DNA of 6,733 nucleotides from Actinomycetes bacterium (GCA_030597945.1 JAUVQW010000061.1:1-6733); one strand, 5' to 3'; positions 1 through 5,947 are shown, counted from the stretch's first letter. Made by a program: numbers and translations. Notes: generated from the sequence alone by a model not told the origin.

Positions 1-4
1 CGCT

Positions 5-115
5 TTAAGAAAGTTTTTCATTTCCATTTACCGATAGTCGATAAAAACCTCTACGTTCTTCCCCACCCCTTAAAACTCGATAGTTGCTTATTTTATCCCA
101 CTCTCCGTTCCCCAT
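5..115 (-). other. Doubtful 36-codon ORF downstream of the radical SAM gene
   Basis: An ATG at 115-113 opens 36 codons ending in TAA near the window edge, 19 bases after the radical SAM stop. Its translation includes YRVLRGG and, eight residues on, FYRLSV, faintly like the C-terminal part of formylglycine-generating-enzyme (SUMF1-type) domains, but it is far too short and lacks their other conserved residues. No ribosome site is seen. Otherwise positions 1-134 hold nothing I recognise. Probably chance or a remnant. Confidence 0.15.
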
Positions 116-134
116 GGTCAGTTCTCAAAAATAC

Positions 135-1622
135 TTACGAAAACTCTCTTTTAAGCTCTTCCAAAACGTTCCAACCAATATTATCGGGGTGATCCTCCAT
201 CGATTTAATAAGCGCTTTGCCAATCGGCTTTCCAAGAGGCGGGGGGTTGTGGACTAGCTTTCTAATTGAAAAAGGGGTTAGAGATAGAGGGTTGAAATCG
301 GGCTTTAAATACCCCTTTTCAATAGCGTACTTGGCAAGTGTAGTCCGTGGTTGAATTGCTAAAAATATTATAAAGGGACGGATCATATCCTTTCCAAATA
401 TATCCGCGATGCGCTCGACCGTATCAATCGTCTCTAGGATAGTCTCCTTTGTCTCATGGGGCGCGTTTAATGACAGGTCTAGATTGATTGTCCCTTCGTA
501 ACCCGCCGACTTCATCAACCGACAGGCGTCAAAAAACTTATCGAATTTCATCCCTATCTTTAGCCAATCAACAATGGGTTGGCAACCGGAAGTTATGGAA
601 AGGCGAAGATGGCGAAGACCCGATCTAACCATCTTATCAGCGAGCGTTTCTGTTACGTTATCTATCCTTAAATATGAAGACCACCTGATATCCAGATCAC
701 GATCGATTAATTCATCAAGTGTCTTCTCCACGATCGGAAGCGAATGCCTGCTTGGGTAGAACTGAGAATCACAGAACCAGATCTTATTGACACCGAAATC
801 TTTTACTAGGATCTCTGCCTCTTGAGCTATTACTTCGGGTTTTCTATATCTGACCTTATAACCATCGATAAACCCGTAGGCGCAAAACACGCATTTGTAT
901 GGACAGCCTCTCTTGGTCTGAATAGCTACCTCGTAATCTTTCTTAAGATAGTTCGTAAAGTTAGGAAATATCTTAGATATATACTGAAAGTCGACGGGAG
1001 TGCTCTCCTCCCATAAGGGAAAATATTCCTTTTTTTTATAAAGTTTTACTTTTCCTTCTTGTTTGATGGCAACTTTTTCATCGACGAGATCAACTCCGTC
1101 TATCAGTTTTAATATGGCGCTCTCTCCCTCCCCACCAATGGCTACGGCGCCTTCCGGAAGACGTTCGGCCATAATGTCTAAGAAAAGCCCGAAAGCCGGC
1201 CCACCGGCCCAAATCTTTTTTTTGGGAAACTTTCGATTTGCCATGTTAATAAGAGAAAAATTTCTTTTGACCCTATCGTTATAGTCTAAGACCATCCTGA
1301 TACCGCTTAGTGCTGCCTGGGTCCTTTTGATTGGATTTTTTGAATGATAGAATGTGAGGGCATGGTATAGCGATGCATCGGCTTCATTCGGACTAAAGGG
1401 TTGCATGTTTCGCCATGAGAAAGCAATGGCATCTGGTTCATGTGTCTTAATAGCATCGACAAGTGCCCGCTTCTCATCAATGTCATCGAATAAGACCATA
1501 TCGATTATTTGTTGATCGATTTCAGGTCTTTTTTTATGCACCCAGTCAGCCAGATAGATAACGCTTGACGGATAAATTTCAGGACACTTTAGCCTGACAT
1601 AGAGAATCGATTTAATCGCCAA
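135..1622 (-). CDS. Radical SAM enzyme with N-terminal B12-binding-like domain, substrate unknown
   Basis: A 495-residue protein. The radical SAM core starts at about residue 230 with the [4Fe-4S] cluster motif C-x3-C-x2-C at Cys240, Cys244 and Cys247, in the context RGCPYKCVFCAYG. The core runs to about residue 430. Residues 1-200 look like the cobalamin-binding Rossmann-type domain of class B radical SAM enzymes: a short N-terminal strand, then IWAGGPAF (137-144) and the IGGEGE turn (162-167) typical of that fold. The DxHxxG lower-ligand motif is absent, as in several known B12 radical SAM proteins, so any cobalamin would bind without a protein histidine ligand. The family includes methylases and ring-forming enzymes; the substrate cannot be read from sequence. 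The start codon is TTG (1622-1620), with GGAG nine bases upstream (1635-1632). It lies 82 bases downstream of the cyclase gene on the same strand. Radical SAM call is near certain; cobalamin dependence is likely. Confidence 0.9.
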   Translation of the reverse strand: MAIKSILYVRLKCPEIYPSSVIYLADWVHKKRPEIDQQIIDMVLFDDIDEKRALVDAIKTHEPDAIAFSWRNMQPFSPNEADASLYHALTFYHSKNPIKRTQAALSGIRMVLDYNDRVKRNFSLINMANRKFPKKKIWAGGPAFGLFLDIMAERLPEGAVAIGGEGESAILKLIDGVDLVDEKVAIKQEGKVKLYKKKEYFPLWEESTPVDFQYISKIFPNFTNYLKKDYEVAIQTKRGCPYKCVFCAYGFIDGYKVRYRKPEVIAQEAEILVKDFGVNKIWFCDSQFYPSRHSLPIVEKTLDELIDRDLDIRWSSYLRIDNVTETLADKMVRSGLRHLRLSITSGCQPIVDWLKIGMKFDKFFDACRLMKSAGYEGTINLDLSLNAPHETKETILETIDTVERIADIFGKDMIRPFIIFLAIQPRTTLAKYAIEKGYLKPDFNPLSLTPFSIRKLVHNPPPLGKPIGKALIKSMEDHPDNIGWNVLEELKREFS

Positions 1623-1631
1623 AGATTACCG

Positions 1632-1635
1632 CTCC
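1632..1635 (-). promoter_or_regulatory. Ribosome binding site supporting the TTG start of the radical SAM gene
   Basis: GGAG on the minus strand, nine bases before the TTG at 1622-1620. No ATG or GTG fits the conserved N-terminus better, so this weak site helps fix the TTG as the start. Confidence 0.45.
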
Positions 1636-1655
1636 AGGGACTAGTTGATACTTAA

Positions 1656-1671
1656 GCCTTGCAAGTAAGGC
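1656..1671 (-). other. Small hairpin in the cyclase to radical SAM intergenic gap
   Basis: GCCTT and AAGGC form a perfect 5-bp stem around a six-base loop. On the minus strand no U-tract follows, so it is not a standard terminator. If the extended -10 at 1680-1688 is used, the hairpin would sit at the very 5' end of the transcript, where it could protect the mRNA. In a two-gene transcript it would be an internal processing or stability element. The stem is short and may be chance. Confidence 0.3.
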
Positions 1672-1679
1672 AGATGAGA

Positions 1680-1688
1680 ATTATATCA
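1680..1688 (-). promoter_or_regulatory. Candidate extended -10 promoter for the radical SAM gene
   Basis: The minus strand reads TGATATAAT, a TGn extension plus a perfect TATAAT -10 box (TATAAT at 1685-1680). No convincing -35 hexamer lies 16-18 bases upstream, which extended -10 promoters tolerate. Transcription would begin near 1673 and leave a leader of about 50 bases. It could give the radical SAM gene expression independent of the upstream cyclase gene. AT-rich gaps yield such boxes by chance, so this is only a candidate. Confidence 0.35.
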
Positions 1689-1704
1689 TAAATCTTAGTG
1701 TTAT

Positions 1705-3135
1705 TTATTCCTGCCCCGACTGTAAAAGGTCGTCGGTTAAGTTGTGCGGAAGTCTCCAATCACAAGTCGACCCTTGAGAGATAAGGCCGGGTTCGTATCT
1801 CATTACTTTATTTCTTCCCTCGTGCTTGGCTTCGTACAAAGCCTGGTCGGCTTTGTCCATCAAATCGAGTCCATCATGGGAATCAGTTGGGAGTCCCGCT
1901 ACTCCGATACTGATTGTAAGCTTTTTGTTAGGTTGATCTTCTTCACCTTTGAATTCACTTTCCTCGATACTTTTTCTCATCCGCTCGGCGAAAGCGAGGG
2001 CCTCTTCTTTATCCGTCTCCGGAATAATGATCGCAAATTCCTCTCCCCCTGTCCTTGCGAATACATCGATGTGCCTTACTTGGTCTTTAATTAGATTACT
2101 GATCTTAACAAGCGCCTCGTTACCGACCATGTGACCATGAGAATCATTATAGTTCTTAAAGTAATCTATATCGAAAGTGATGAGAGAGACCGGATGATTA
2201 TAACGGACTGCCCGTTCTATTTCTTCATTTAGGCGCTGAAAAAAGGTCTTCTGATTCAGGAGGCCGGTGAGGCCATCGGTTATTGCCATTAGCTTTGTTT
2301 CTTCAAGGAGCTTGGTCCTCTCTATAGCAAGGGCTGCATATGTAGATATTAGTGATAGAGAGTTAATGTCATCAGACGTGTACTCCCGCTCCACATAGTC
2401 ATCTACATAAAGAATGCCAATTATCTTGCCTTCAACAGTAAGAGGGGCGGCGATGATAGATTTTATCTTTTCATCCAGAAGAAGCTGATTATTAAACGAT
2501 TTATATTTCTTCATATCGGAAATGACGACAGGCAATTTCTGATTCAAGATGTGGCTTGTGAGACCGCCTGAACGAAGCTTCCACCTTTTAACCATGTGAA
2601 AGTCGTTACTAAATCCCTTTGAAGCGCTGAGTACCATCTCACCGGATTTCTCATCTAAAACAGCTAGACTTCCCGCTGGACACTTAGTTATCTTGGTTGC
2701 GAAATCGACAATAGTATTATTTACCTCTCTTAAGTCCTGGCTGGACGATAATGTTAAGCCAAAATGGTAGAGGTCCTCAAAATTTGAGAGACGACGCTGA
2801 GTTTCGTCCCGTCTCTTCTTTTTCTCTTCAATGATCTCACAAATAAGGCTGGCACAAGAGCCAGTAACGATATCAAATTTCTCTGACTCGTTCATCTTAA
2901 GATCGTTAGAAATAAGCTCGTTATCGGTAACGTCAAAGATGACATCGTAGTCGACCTTGGAGAGCATCTCCCGGTAATCGTTGTAAACAGGCATATCAAG
3001 CTCATCAGCCGGACTACATTCTTTAGAATCGGAAATATCGGAAATAGCGGCAACGCTTATTACGGAACTGCCTCTTAATAGATCTACCAAGTGACAACAA
3101 TCACTACCTGACCCGATGATCGCGACTTTCTTCAT
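1705..3135 (-). CDS. Diguanylate cyclase with Rossmann-like, GAF and GGDEF domains
   Basis: A 476-residue cytoplasmic protein with no membrane segment or signal peptide. Residues 1-100 look like a nucleotide-binding Rossmann half: VAIIGSGSD (4-12), then DVIFDVTDNE (64-73). The third glycine of GxGxxG is replaced by Cys13, and the region holds five cysteines (13, 14, 40, 94, 99). A charged helix (about 100-120) leads to a GAF domain (about 120-277, with IIAAPLTVEGKIIGILYVDD at 227-246), then a short signalling helix. The GGDEF domain (about 285-448) has DGLTGLLN (287-294), metal-binding Asp322, Asn330/Asp331 and an intact GGEEF (363-367). RHID (354-357), five residues before GGEEF, is a complete RxxD inhibitory site. 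It should therefore make c-di-GMP from two GTP under product inhibition. No EAL domain follows. The ATG start matches the Rossmann strand, though no clear ribosome site precedes it. The signal sensed is unknown. Confidence 0.93.
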   Translation of the reverse strand: MKKVAIIGSGSDCCHLVDLLRGSSVISVAAISDISDSKECSPADELDMPVYNDYREMLSKVDYDVIFDVTDNELISNDLKMNESEKFDIVTGSCASLICEIIEEKKKRRDETQRRLSNFEDLYHFGLTLSSSQDLREVNNTIVDFATKITKCPAGSLAVLDEKSGEMVLSASKGFSNDFHMVKRWKLRSGGLTSHILNQKLPVVISDMKKYKSFNNQLLLDEKIKSIIAAPLTVEGKIIGILYVDDYVEREYTSDDINSLSLISTYAALAIERTKLLEETKLMAITDGLTGLLNQKTFFQRLNEEIERAVRYNHPVSLITFDIDYFKNYNDSHGHMVGNEALVKISNLIKDQVRHIDVFARTGGEEFAIIIPETDKEEALAFAERMRKSIEESEFKGEEDQPNKKLTISIGVAGLPTDSHDGLDLMDKADQALYEAKHEGRNKVMRYEPGLISQGSTCDWRLPHNLTDDLLQSGQE

Positions 3136-3164
3136 ATGACTAGATATTTTTTTTCCATATACGT

Positions 3165-3193
3165 ATTATCGTCGAATAAAGATAAGGACTTAA
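3165..3193 (-). promoter_or_regulatory. Candidate promoter for the diguanylate cyclase gene
   Basis: On the minus strand TTAAGT (3193-3188) and GATAAT (3170-3165) are separated by 17 bases, matching sigma-70 consensus at 3/6 and 5/6 positions. Transcription would start near 3158, about 23 bases before the ATG. Its -35 box overlaps the -35 of the candidate divergent methyltransferase promoter. Confidence 0.4.
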
Positions 3194-3218
3194 CATGTAT
3201 TGATTTATTACTTACTAT
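3190..3218 (+). promoter_or_regulatory. Candidate promoter for the O-methyltransferase gene
   Basis: TTAACA (3190-3195, 5/6 match to the -35 consensus), a 17-base spacer, then TACTAT (3213-3218, 4/6 match to -10). The predicted transcript starts near 3225, about 40 bases before the preferred TTG start at 3268. That places the upstream alternative TTG (3226) at the very 5' end of the mRNA, which argues against its use. Confidence 0.4.
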
Positions 3219-3250
3219 TAAATAGTTGCTTAGCGTTACCATAAGGAGAC

Positions 3251-3258
3251 GAGGAGGA
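3251..3258 (+). promoter_or_regulatory. Ribosome binding site deciding the methyltransferase start
   Basis: GAGGAGGA is a near-perfect Shine-Dalgarno sequence and ends about nine bases before the TTG at 3268. It lies inside the longer reading frame that would open at the TTG at 3226, which has no such site. It therefore favours the shorter protein. Confidence 0.65.
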
Positions 3259-3267
3259 TTTCAAGAA

Positions 3268-4236
3268 TTGGATGGTAAAATTAATTATGATTCATTTAAT
3301 TGGTTTAATGATGGCGGCTGGGAAGAGCTCTTTATCGTAGGAACTGCCTTTAGGATCGGGGTTTTTAAAGCCCTAAAAACCGGCCCCCTCTCACTTGAGG
3401 CACTCGCCGAAAACATCAATTCCGATGTAAGAGCTTTAAAAGTCTTCCTTGGCGCCTTGGCCGGATCGGACTATATTATCAACTCCGAAGGTCAGTATTC
3501 GATTTCTACAGAGATAAAAAACAAATTAGCTGATGAGGAAAGCCCTGATTTTGTAGGTTATTCTGTATCGCACTCTTTTAGGCTTGCGGAACGCTGGCTT
3601 ACTCTACCCGAGGTGATAAAAACCGGTAAACCTTACGAGGGAGATCGCTTTTCAGAGACGGTCAAGGGATTTGTTGGAGCCATGGATGTCTATGCCAGGG
3701 TCACGGCCAACAAAGTAGTAGATATTTGTTTAGAACTGAATCCGGATATCAAGAAGATGCTCGATATCGGAGGAGCTCTGGGAACAGTAAGTAAACTTTT
3801 TGCTGAAAAAGGAGTAGCTGCAACATTATTCGATACGCCTAGTGTCATCGAGATCACTTCAAAAGAGCTCGAAGATCACGAGAGAATGTCATTCGAAGCC
3901 GGCGATTTCAATGAGGATCTACCAGAAGGACGGTTTGACCTCGTCTATTTAGGAAATGTCACTCACATCTATGGACCGGAAAAAAATAAATCTTTGTATA
4001 AAAGAGTAGCCGATCGACTAAGTGAAAGCGGTATGATTGCGATCCTGGATTTCGTAAGAGGAGTAAGCCCCTCTGCCCCTTACTTTGGTGTAAACATGCT
4101 AGTAAATACGGAGAGCGGTGGAACCTGGACTATTGATGAGTATACCGAATGGTTAAAAGGAGCCGGTTTTTCAGACATAGTATTCCATGATGTTGAAAAT
4201 AGAGATCAGCAGCTGATTACAGCCAAACTGTCATGA
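3268..4236 (+). CDS. SAM-dependent O-methyltransferase, winged-helix dimerising type
   Basis: A 322-residue protein from the TTG at 3268; the frame is open back to a TTG at 3226, adding 14 residues unlike the family. Residues 15-85 form the winged-helix dimerisation domain seen in acetylserotonin-, hydroxyneurosporene- and polyketide-type O-methyltransferases. The class I fold follows: motif I LDIGGALG (165-172), the acidic SAM-ribose position in LFDTPS (187-192), GDF (212-214), then the strand FDLVYLGNVTHIYG (223-236), with His233 at the position of the usual catalytic-region histidine, and ILDFVRG (259-265). The C-terminal TWTIDEYTEWLKGAGF (286-301) matches the family's closing helix. Motif I has Ala for the usual third Gly. 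It should methylate a hydroxyl (possibly another nucleophile) on a small molecule; the acceptor is unknown. It is divergent from the cyclase and radical SAM genes. Family call is strong, reaction type moderate. Confidence 0.88.
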   Translation: MDGKINYDSFNWFNDGGWEELFIVGTAFRIGVFKALKTGPLSLEALAENINSDVRALKVFLGALAGSDYIINSEGQYSISTEIKNKLADEESPDFVGYSVSHSFRLAERWLTLPEVIKTGKPYEGDRFSETVKGFVGAMDVYARVTANKVVDICLELNPDIKKMLDIGGALGTVSKLFAEKGVAATLFDTPSVIEITSKELEDHERMSFEAGDFNEDLPEGRFDLVYLGNVTHIYGPEKNKSLYKRVADRLSESGMIAILDFVRGVSPSAPYFGVNMLVNTESGGTWTIDEYTEWLKGAGFSDIVFHDVENRDQQLITAKLS

Positions 4237-4351
4237 TTAGAGTGTGCAATCAAGAATAAGCCTTATTAGGTATTAGTATTAAAACACCCCTACGGACATG
4301 CTAAGAAGCTAGCTCGTTTCTCAAAATTAGGTGAGAATTAAGTTATCTGAT

Positions 4352-4380
4352 TTGCATTTTTTAGTCTCTCGTAGTATGAT
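4352..4380 (+). promoter_or_regulatory. Candidate promoter for the DEAD-box helicase gene
   Basis: TTGCAT (4352-4357), a 17-base spacer and TATGAT (4375-4380, 5/6 match). A second, weaker pair follows: TTGTTT (4388-4393), 17 bases, TATAGG (4411-4416). Either gives a leader of roughly 85-120 bases, as is common for cold-inducible RNA helicase genes. The rest of the 271-base gap after the methyltransferase holds no convincing gene or terminator. Confidence 0.35.
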
Positions 4381-4496
4381 TCTGCGGTTGTTTAATAATG
4401 TAGTAGCAGTTATAGGATTTTGGGGCGCAATACTTTTGAATAGATAGGCTTTACAAATTTCTTGCTTCTCGTCTTTTACCATTTCTGTTCATAAAA

Positions 4497-4502
4497 AAGG
4501 AG
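4497..4502 (+). promoter_or_regulatory. Ribosome binding site fixing the helicase TTG start
   Basis: AAGGAG, five bases before the TTG at 4508. The spacing is good, and no ATG or GTG in this frame lies before the conserved helicase core, so the TTG start is well supported. Confidence 0.65.
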
Positions 4503-4507
4503 TTTTT

Positions 4508-5698
4508 TTGTCTAATTCAAATCGTTCATTTTCAAATTCTCGTAACCGTGCCTTTGGTAAAAAAAAGCACCACGGCAACAGGAGTCCCAAGAGGAAGGCG
4601 GCTGCCTTCGATCCATCCCAACTTGTCCAAAGAGCAGCGCCGGCAACTGCCAAGGTAGAGTATTTGCCTAAAAATAGTTTTTTAGATTTTCCCATCAATA
4701 GAAGGTTGAAAGAGAACATAAGGGCCAAAGGGTATGTGCAGCCGACACCCATTCAGGATCAGGCAATCCCTCATGTCTTGAAAGGAAAAGATGTGGTCGG
4801 TGTTGCTAGTACCGGTACAGGAAAAACGGCGGCATTCTTAATTCCCTTAATAAACCAAGCTTTAACCGATCGCAATATGCGAGTTTTGATAGTAACTCCC
4901 ACACGCGAACTTGCAACCCAAGTAACTGATGAGCTGAGGATTTTCTGTAAGGGCCTTAATTTATTTTCAGCTCTGTGTGTCGGAGGGTTATCAATAAAAC
5001 CACAGATCGATAAGTTAAAGAGACGACCAAATTTTGTTATCGGAACTCCTGGACGACTAAAAGATCTGGCTAATAGAAGATGTCTACAATTCTCCGATTT
5101 TTCTGCGATTGTCTTAGATGAAGTCGATAGAATGCTTGACATGGGTTTTATAACTGACGTGAAACATATCATCGACCGCTTGCCTGCCAAAAGGCTTTCG
5201 CTGTTTTTTTCAGCAACAATCTCGCCAAAGGTAAAAATGGTCATGCAAAGCTTTCTAAGTGATCCTATCTTTATAACAGTTGAACCAAAACAAGCCTCTA
5301 AAAATGTCGACCAGGATGTTGTAAAAACAGCCGGAAAACCGAAAGTAGACGTACTTCACGATCTGCTGATAAGAGACGGCTTCGATAAGGTGCTGGTATT
5401 TGGACGAACAAAATGGGGCATAGAAAAATTATTAAACGAATTAAAAAAACGCGGCTTCAATGTCGCCTCCATCCACGGAAACAAAAGCCAAGCTCAACGG
5501 CAAGCGGCATTAAAACAATTTAGGTCGAACAAGGTGCAGGCTTTGCTGGCAACGGATGTTGCTTCAAGAGGGCTGGACATCGACAATGTCACCCATGTGA
5601 TCAATTTCGATCTTCCGGAAACCTATGATGATTATATACATCGTATTGGAAGGACTGGGCGGGCCGATAAAACCGGTACGGCACTGACTTTCGTTTAG
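4508..5698 (+). CDS. DEAD-box ATP-dependent RNA helicase (DEVD variant)
   Basis: A 396-residue superfamily 2 helicase expected to unwind or remodel structured RNA (ribosome assembly, mRNA decay or cold response). All core motifs are present in order: Q motif GYVQPTPIQ (75-83), Walker A ASTGTGKT (100-107), PTRELA (131-136), GG (159-160), TPGRL (180-184), Walker B DEVD (204-207), SAT (235-237), VLVFGRTK (295-302), ATDVASRGLDI (348-358) and HRIGRTGR (378-385). Walker B has Val for the usual Ala, which keeps both acidic residues. The first 30 residues are rich in Ser, Asn, Arg and Lys and probably form a disordered RNA-binding tail. The protein ends eleven residues after motif VI, with no C-terminal extension such as a DbpA-type RNA-binding domain. 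The frame after the stop shows no helicase sequence, so this is a natural short form. The specific role (RhlE-, CsdA- or DbpA-like) cannot be assigned. Confidence 0.95.
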   Translation: MSNSNRSFSNSRNRAFGKKKHHGNRSPKRKAAAFDPSQLVQRAAPATAKVEYLPKNSFLDFPINRRLKENIRAKGYVQPTPIQDQAIPHVLKGKDVVGVASTGTGKTAAFLIPLINQALTDRNMRVLIVTPTRELATQVTDELRIFCKGLNLFSALCVGGLSIKPQIDKLKRRPNFVIGTPGRLKDLANRRCLQFSDFSAIVLDEVDRMLDMGFITDVKHIIDRLPAKRLSLFFSATISPKVKMVMQSFLSDPIFITVEPKQASKNVDQDVVKTAGKPKVDVLHDLLIRDGFDKVLVFGRTKWGIEKLLNELKKRGFNVASIHGNKSQAQRQAALKQFRSNKVQALLATDVASRGLDIDNVTHVINFDLPETYDDYIHRIGRTGRADKTGTALTFV

Positions 5699-5714
5699 CC
5701 TAAGTCTTTAAGGC
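5698..5714 (+). terminator. Weak hairpin overlapping the helicase stop codon, possible terminator
   Basis: GCCTAA and TTAAGGC pair around a GTCT loop with one bulged A. The T-rich run (GTTGTTTTT, about 5726-5734) begins over ten bases later, too far for a classic intrinsic terminator. It is the only candidate end signal after the helicase gene. Confidence 0.2.
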
Positions 5715-5910
5715 GCTGCTACTGGTTGTTTTTCCATTTTGTAAGTAATCCACTTTTCGCTGAGGGCGATAGTAAATCCTCATGATCAAGCTGACTTCGC
5801 CTTTCTCTAAAATATTTTTTCCTAGTTCCTAAAAAGCCGCCCTCGTCGTCCGTTCCCTATAATATCAACCCCAATACACTCGTCATTTACAATATGTTTG
5901 CCTCATATTT

Positions 5911-5936
5911 TTATACAATAGCGCTCGATTGTATAA
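5911..5936. promoter_or_regulatory. Perfect 9-bp inverted repeat, candidate operator of spoVG
   Basis: TTATACAAT (5911-5919) and ATTGTATAA (5928-5936) are exact reverse complements separated by eight bases (AGCGCTCG). The centre-to-centre distance of 17 bases is about 1.6 helical turns, usual for dimeric repressors. The right arm overlaps a TATAAT box at 5932-5937, and a second TATAAT follows at 5942-5947. A bound protein would block RNA polymerase at the likely spoVG promoter. The regulator is not in the window. As RNA it would form only an AT-rich hairpin without a U-tract. Confidence 0.5.
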
Positions 5937-5947
5937 TCCGTTATAAT
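5932..5947 (+). promoter_or_regulatory. Tandem TATAAT boxes, candidate spoVG promoter
   Basis: Two perfect -10 hexamers, at 5932-5937 and 5942-5947, lie 60-75 bases before the spoVG ATG. Neither has a good -35 hexamer at 16-18 bases (TTTATA at 5910-5915 is the nearest for the first). Activator-dependent or alternative-sigma use is possible. Confidence 0.35.

Noticed and set aside
574..1284. Plus-strand ORFs of 61-73 codons opposite the radical SAM gene.
   Set aside because: They lie wholly antisense to a conserved protein, lack ribosome sites and have no recognisable domain.
1623..1704. Possible cobalamin riboswitch before the B12-type radical SAM gene.
   Set aside because: The gap is only 82 bases, too short for the element, and the conserved B12-box core is not present.
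3226..3267. A 14-residue N-terminal extension of the methyltransferase from the TTG at 3226.
   Set aside because: The strong Shine-Dalgarno sequence at 3251-3258 lies within it, and the added residues do not resemble the family's N-terminus.
4252..4270. AATAAG/CTTATT inverted repeat just after the methyltransferase stop, considered as a terminator.
   Set aside because: The loop is a single base, the stem is AT-rich and no T-run follows, so it would not form a stable terminator.
4376..4447. A 23-codon ORF (MILRLFNNVVAVIGFWGAIL and three more residues) that would make a hydrophobic single-span peptide before the helicase gene.
   Set aside because: No ribosome binding site precedes it and its ATG lies inside the candidate -10 box TATGAT. 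Short hydrophobic ORFs arise easily in AT-rich DNA.
4771..5244. A 157-codon minus-strand ORF opposite the helicase gene.
   Set aside because: It is the antisense of conserved helicase motifs I to III; its length reflects codon use of the real gene.
5720..5860. A minus-strand open stretch of about 44 codons containing a basic segment (RKKYFREKRRSQL).
   Set aside because: It is bounded by stops, has no ATG, GTG or TTG start, and matches no family I recognise.
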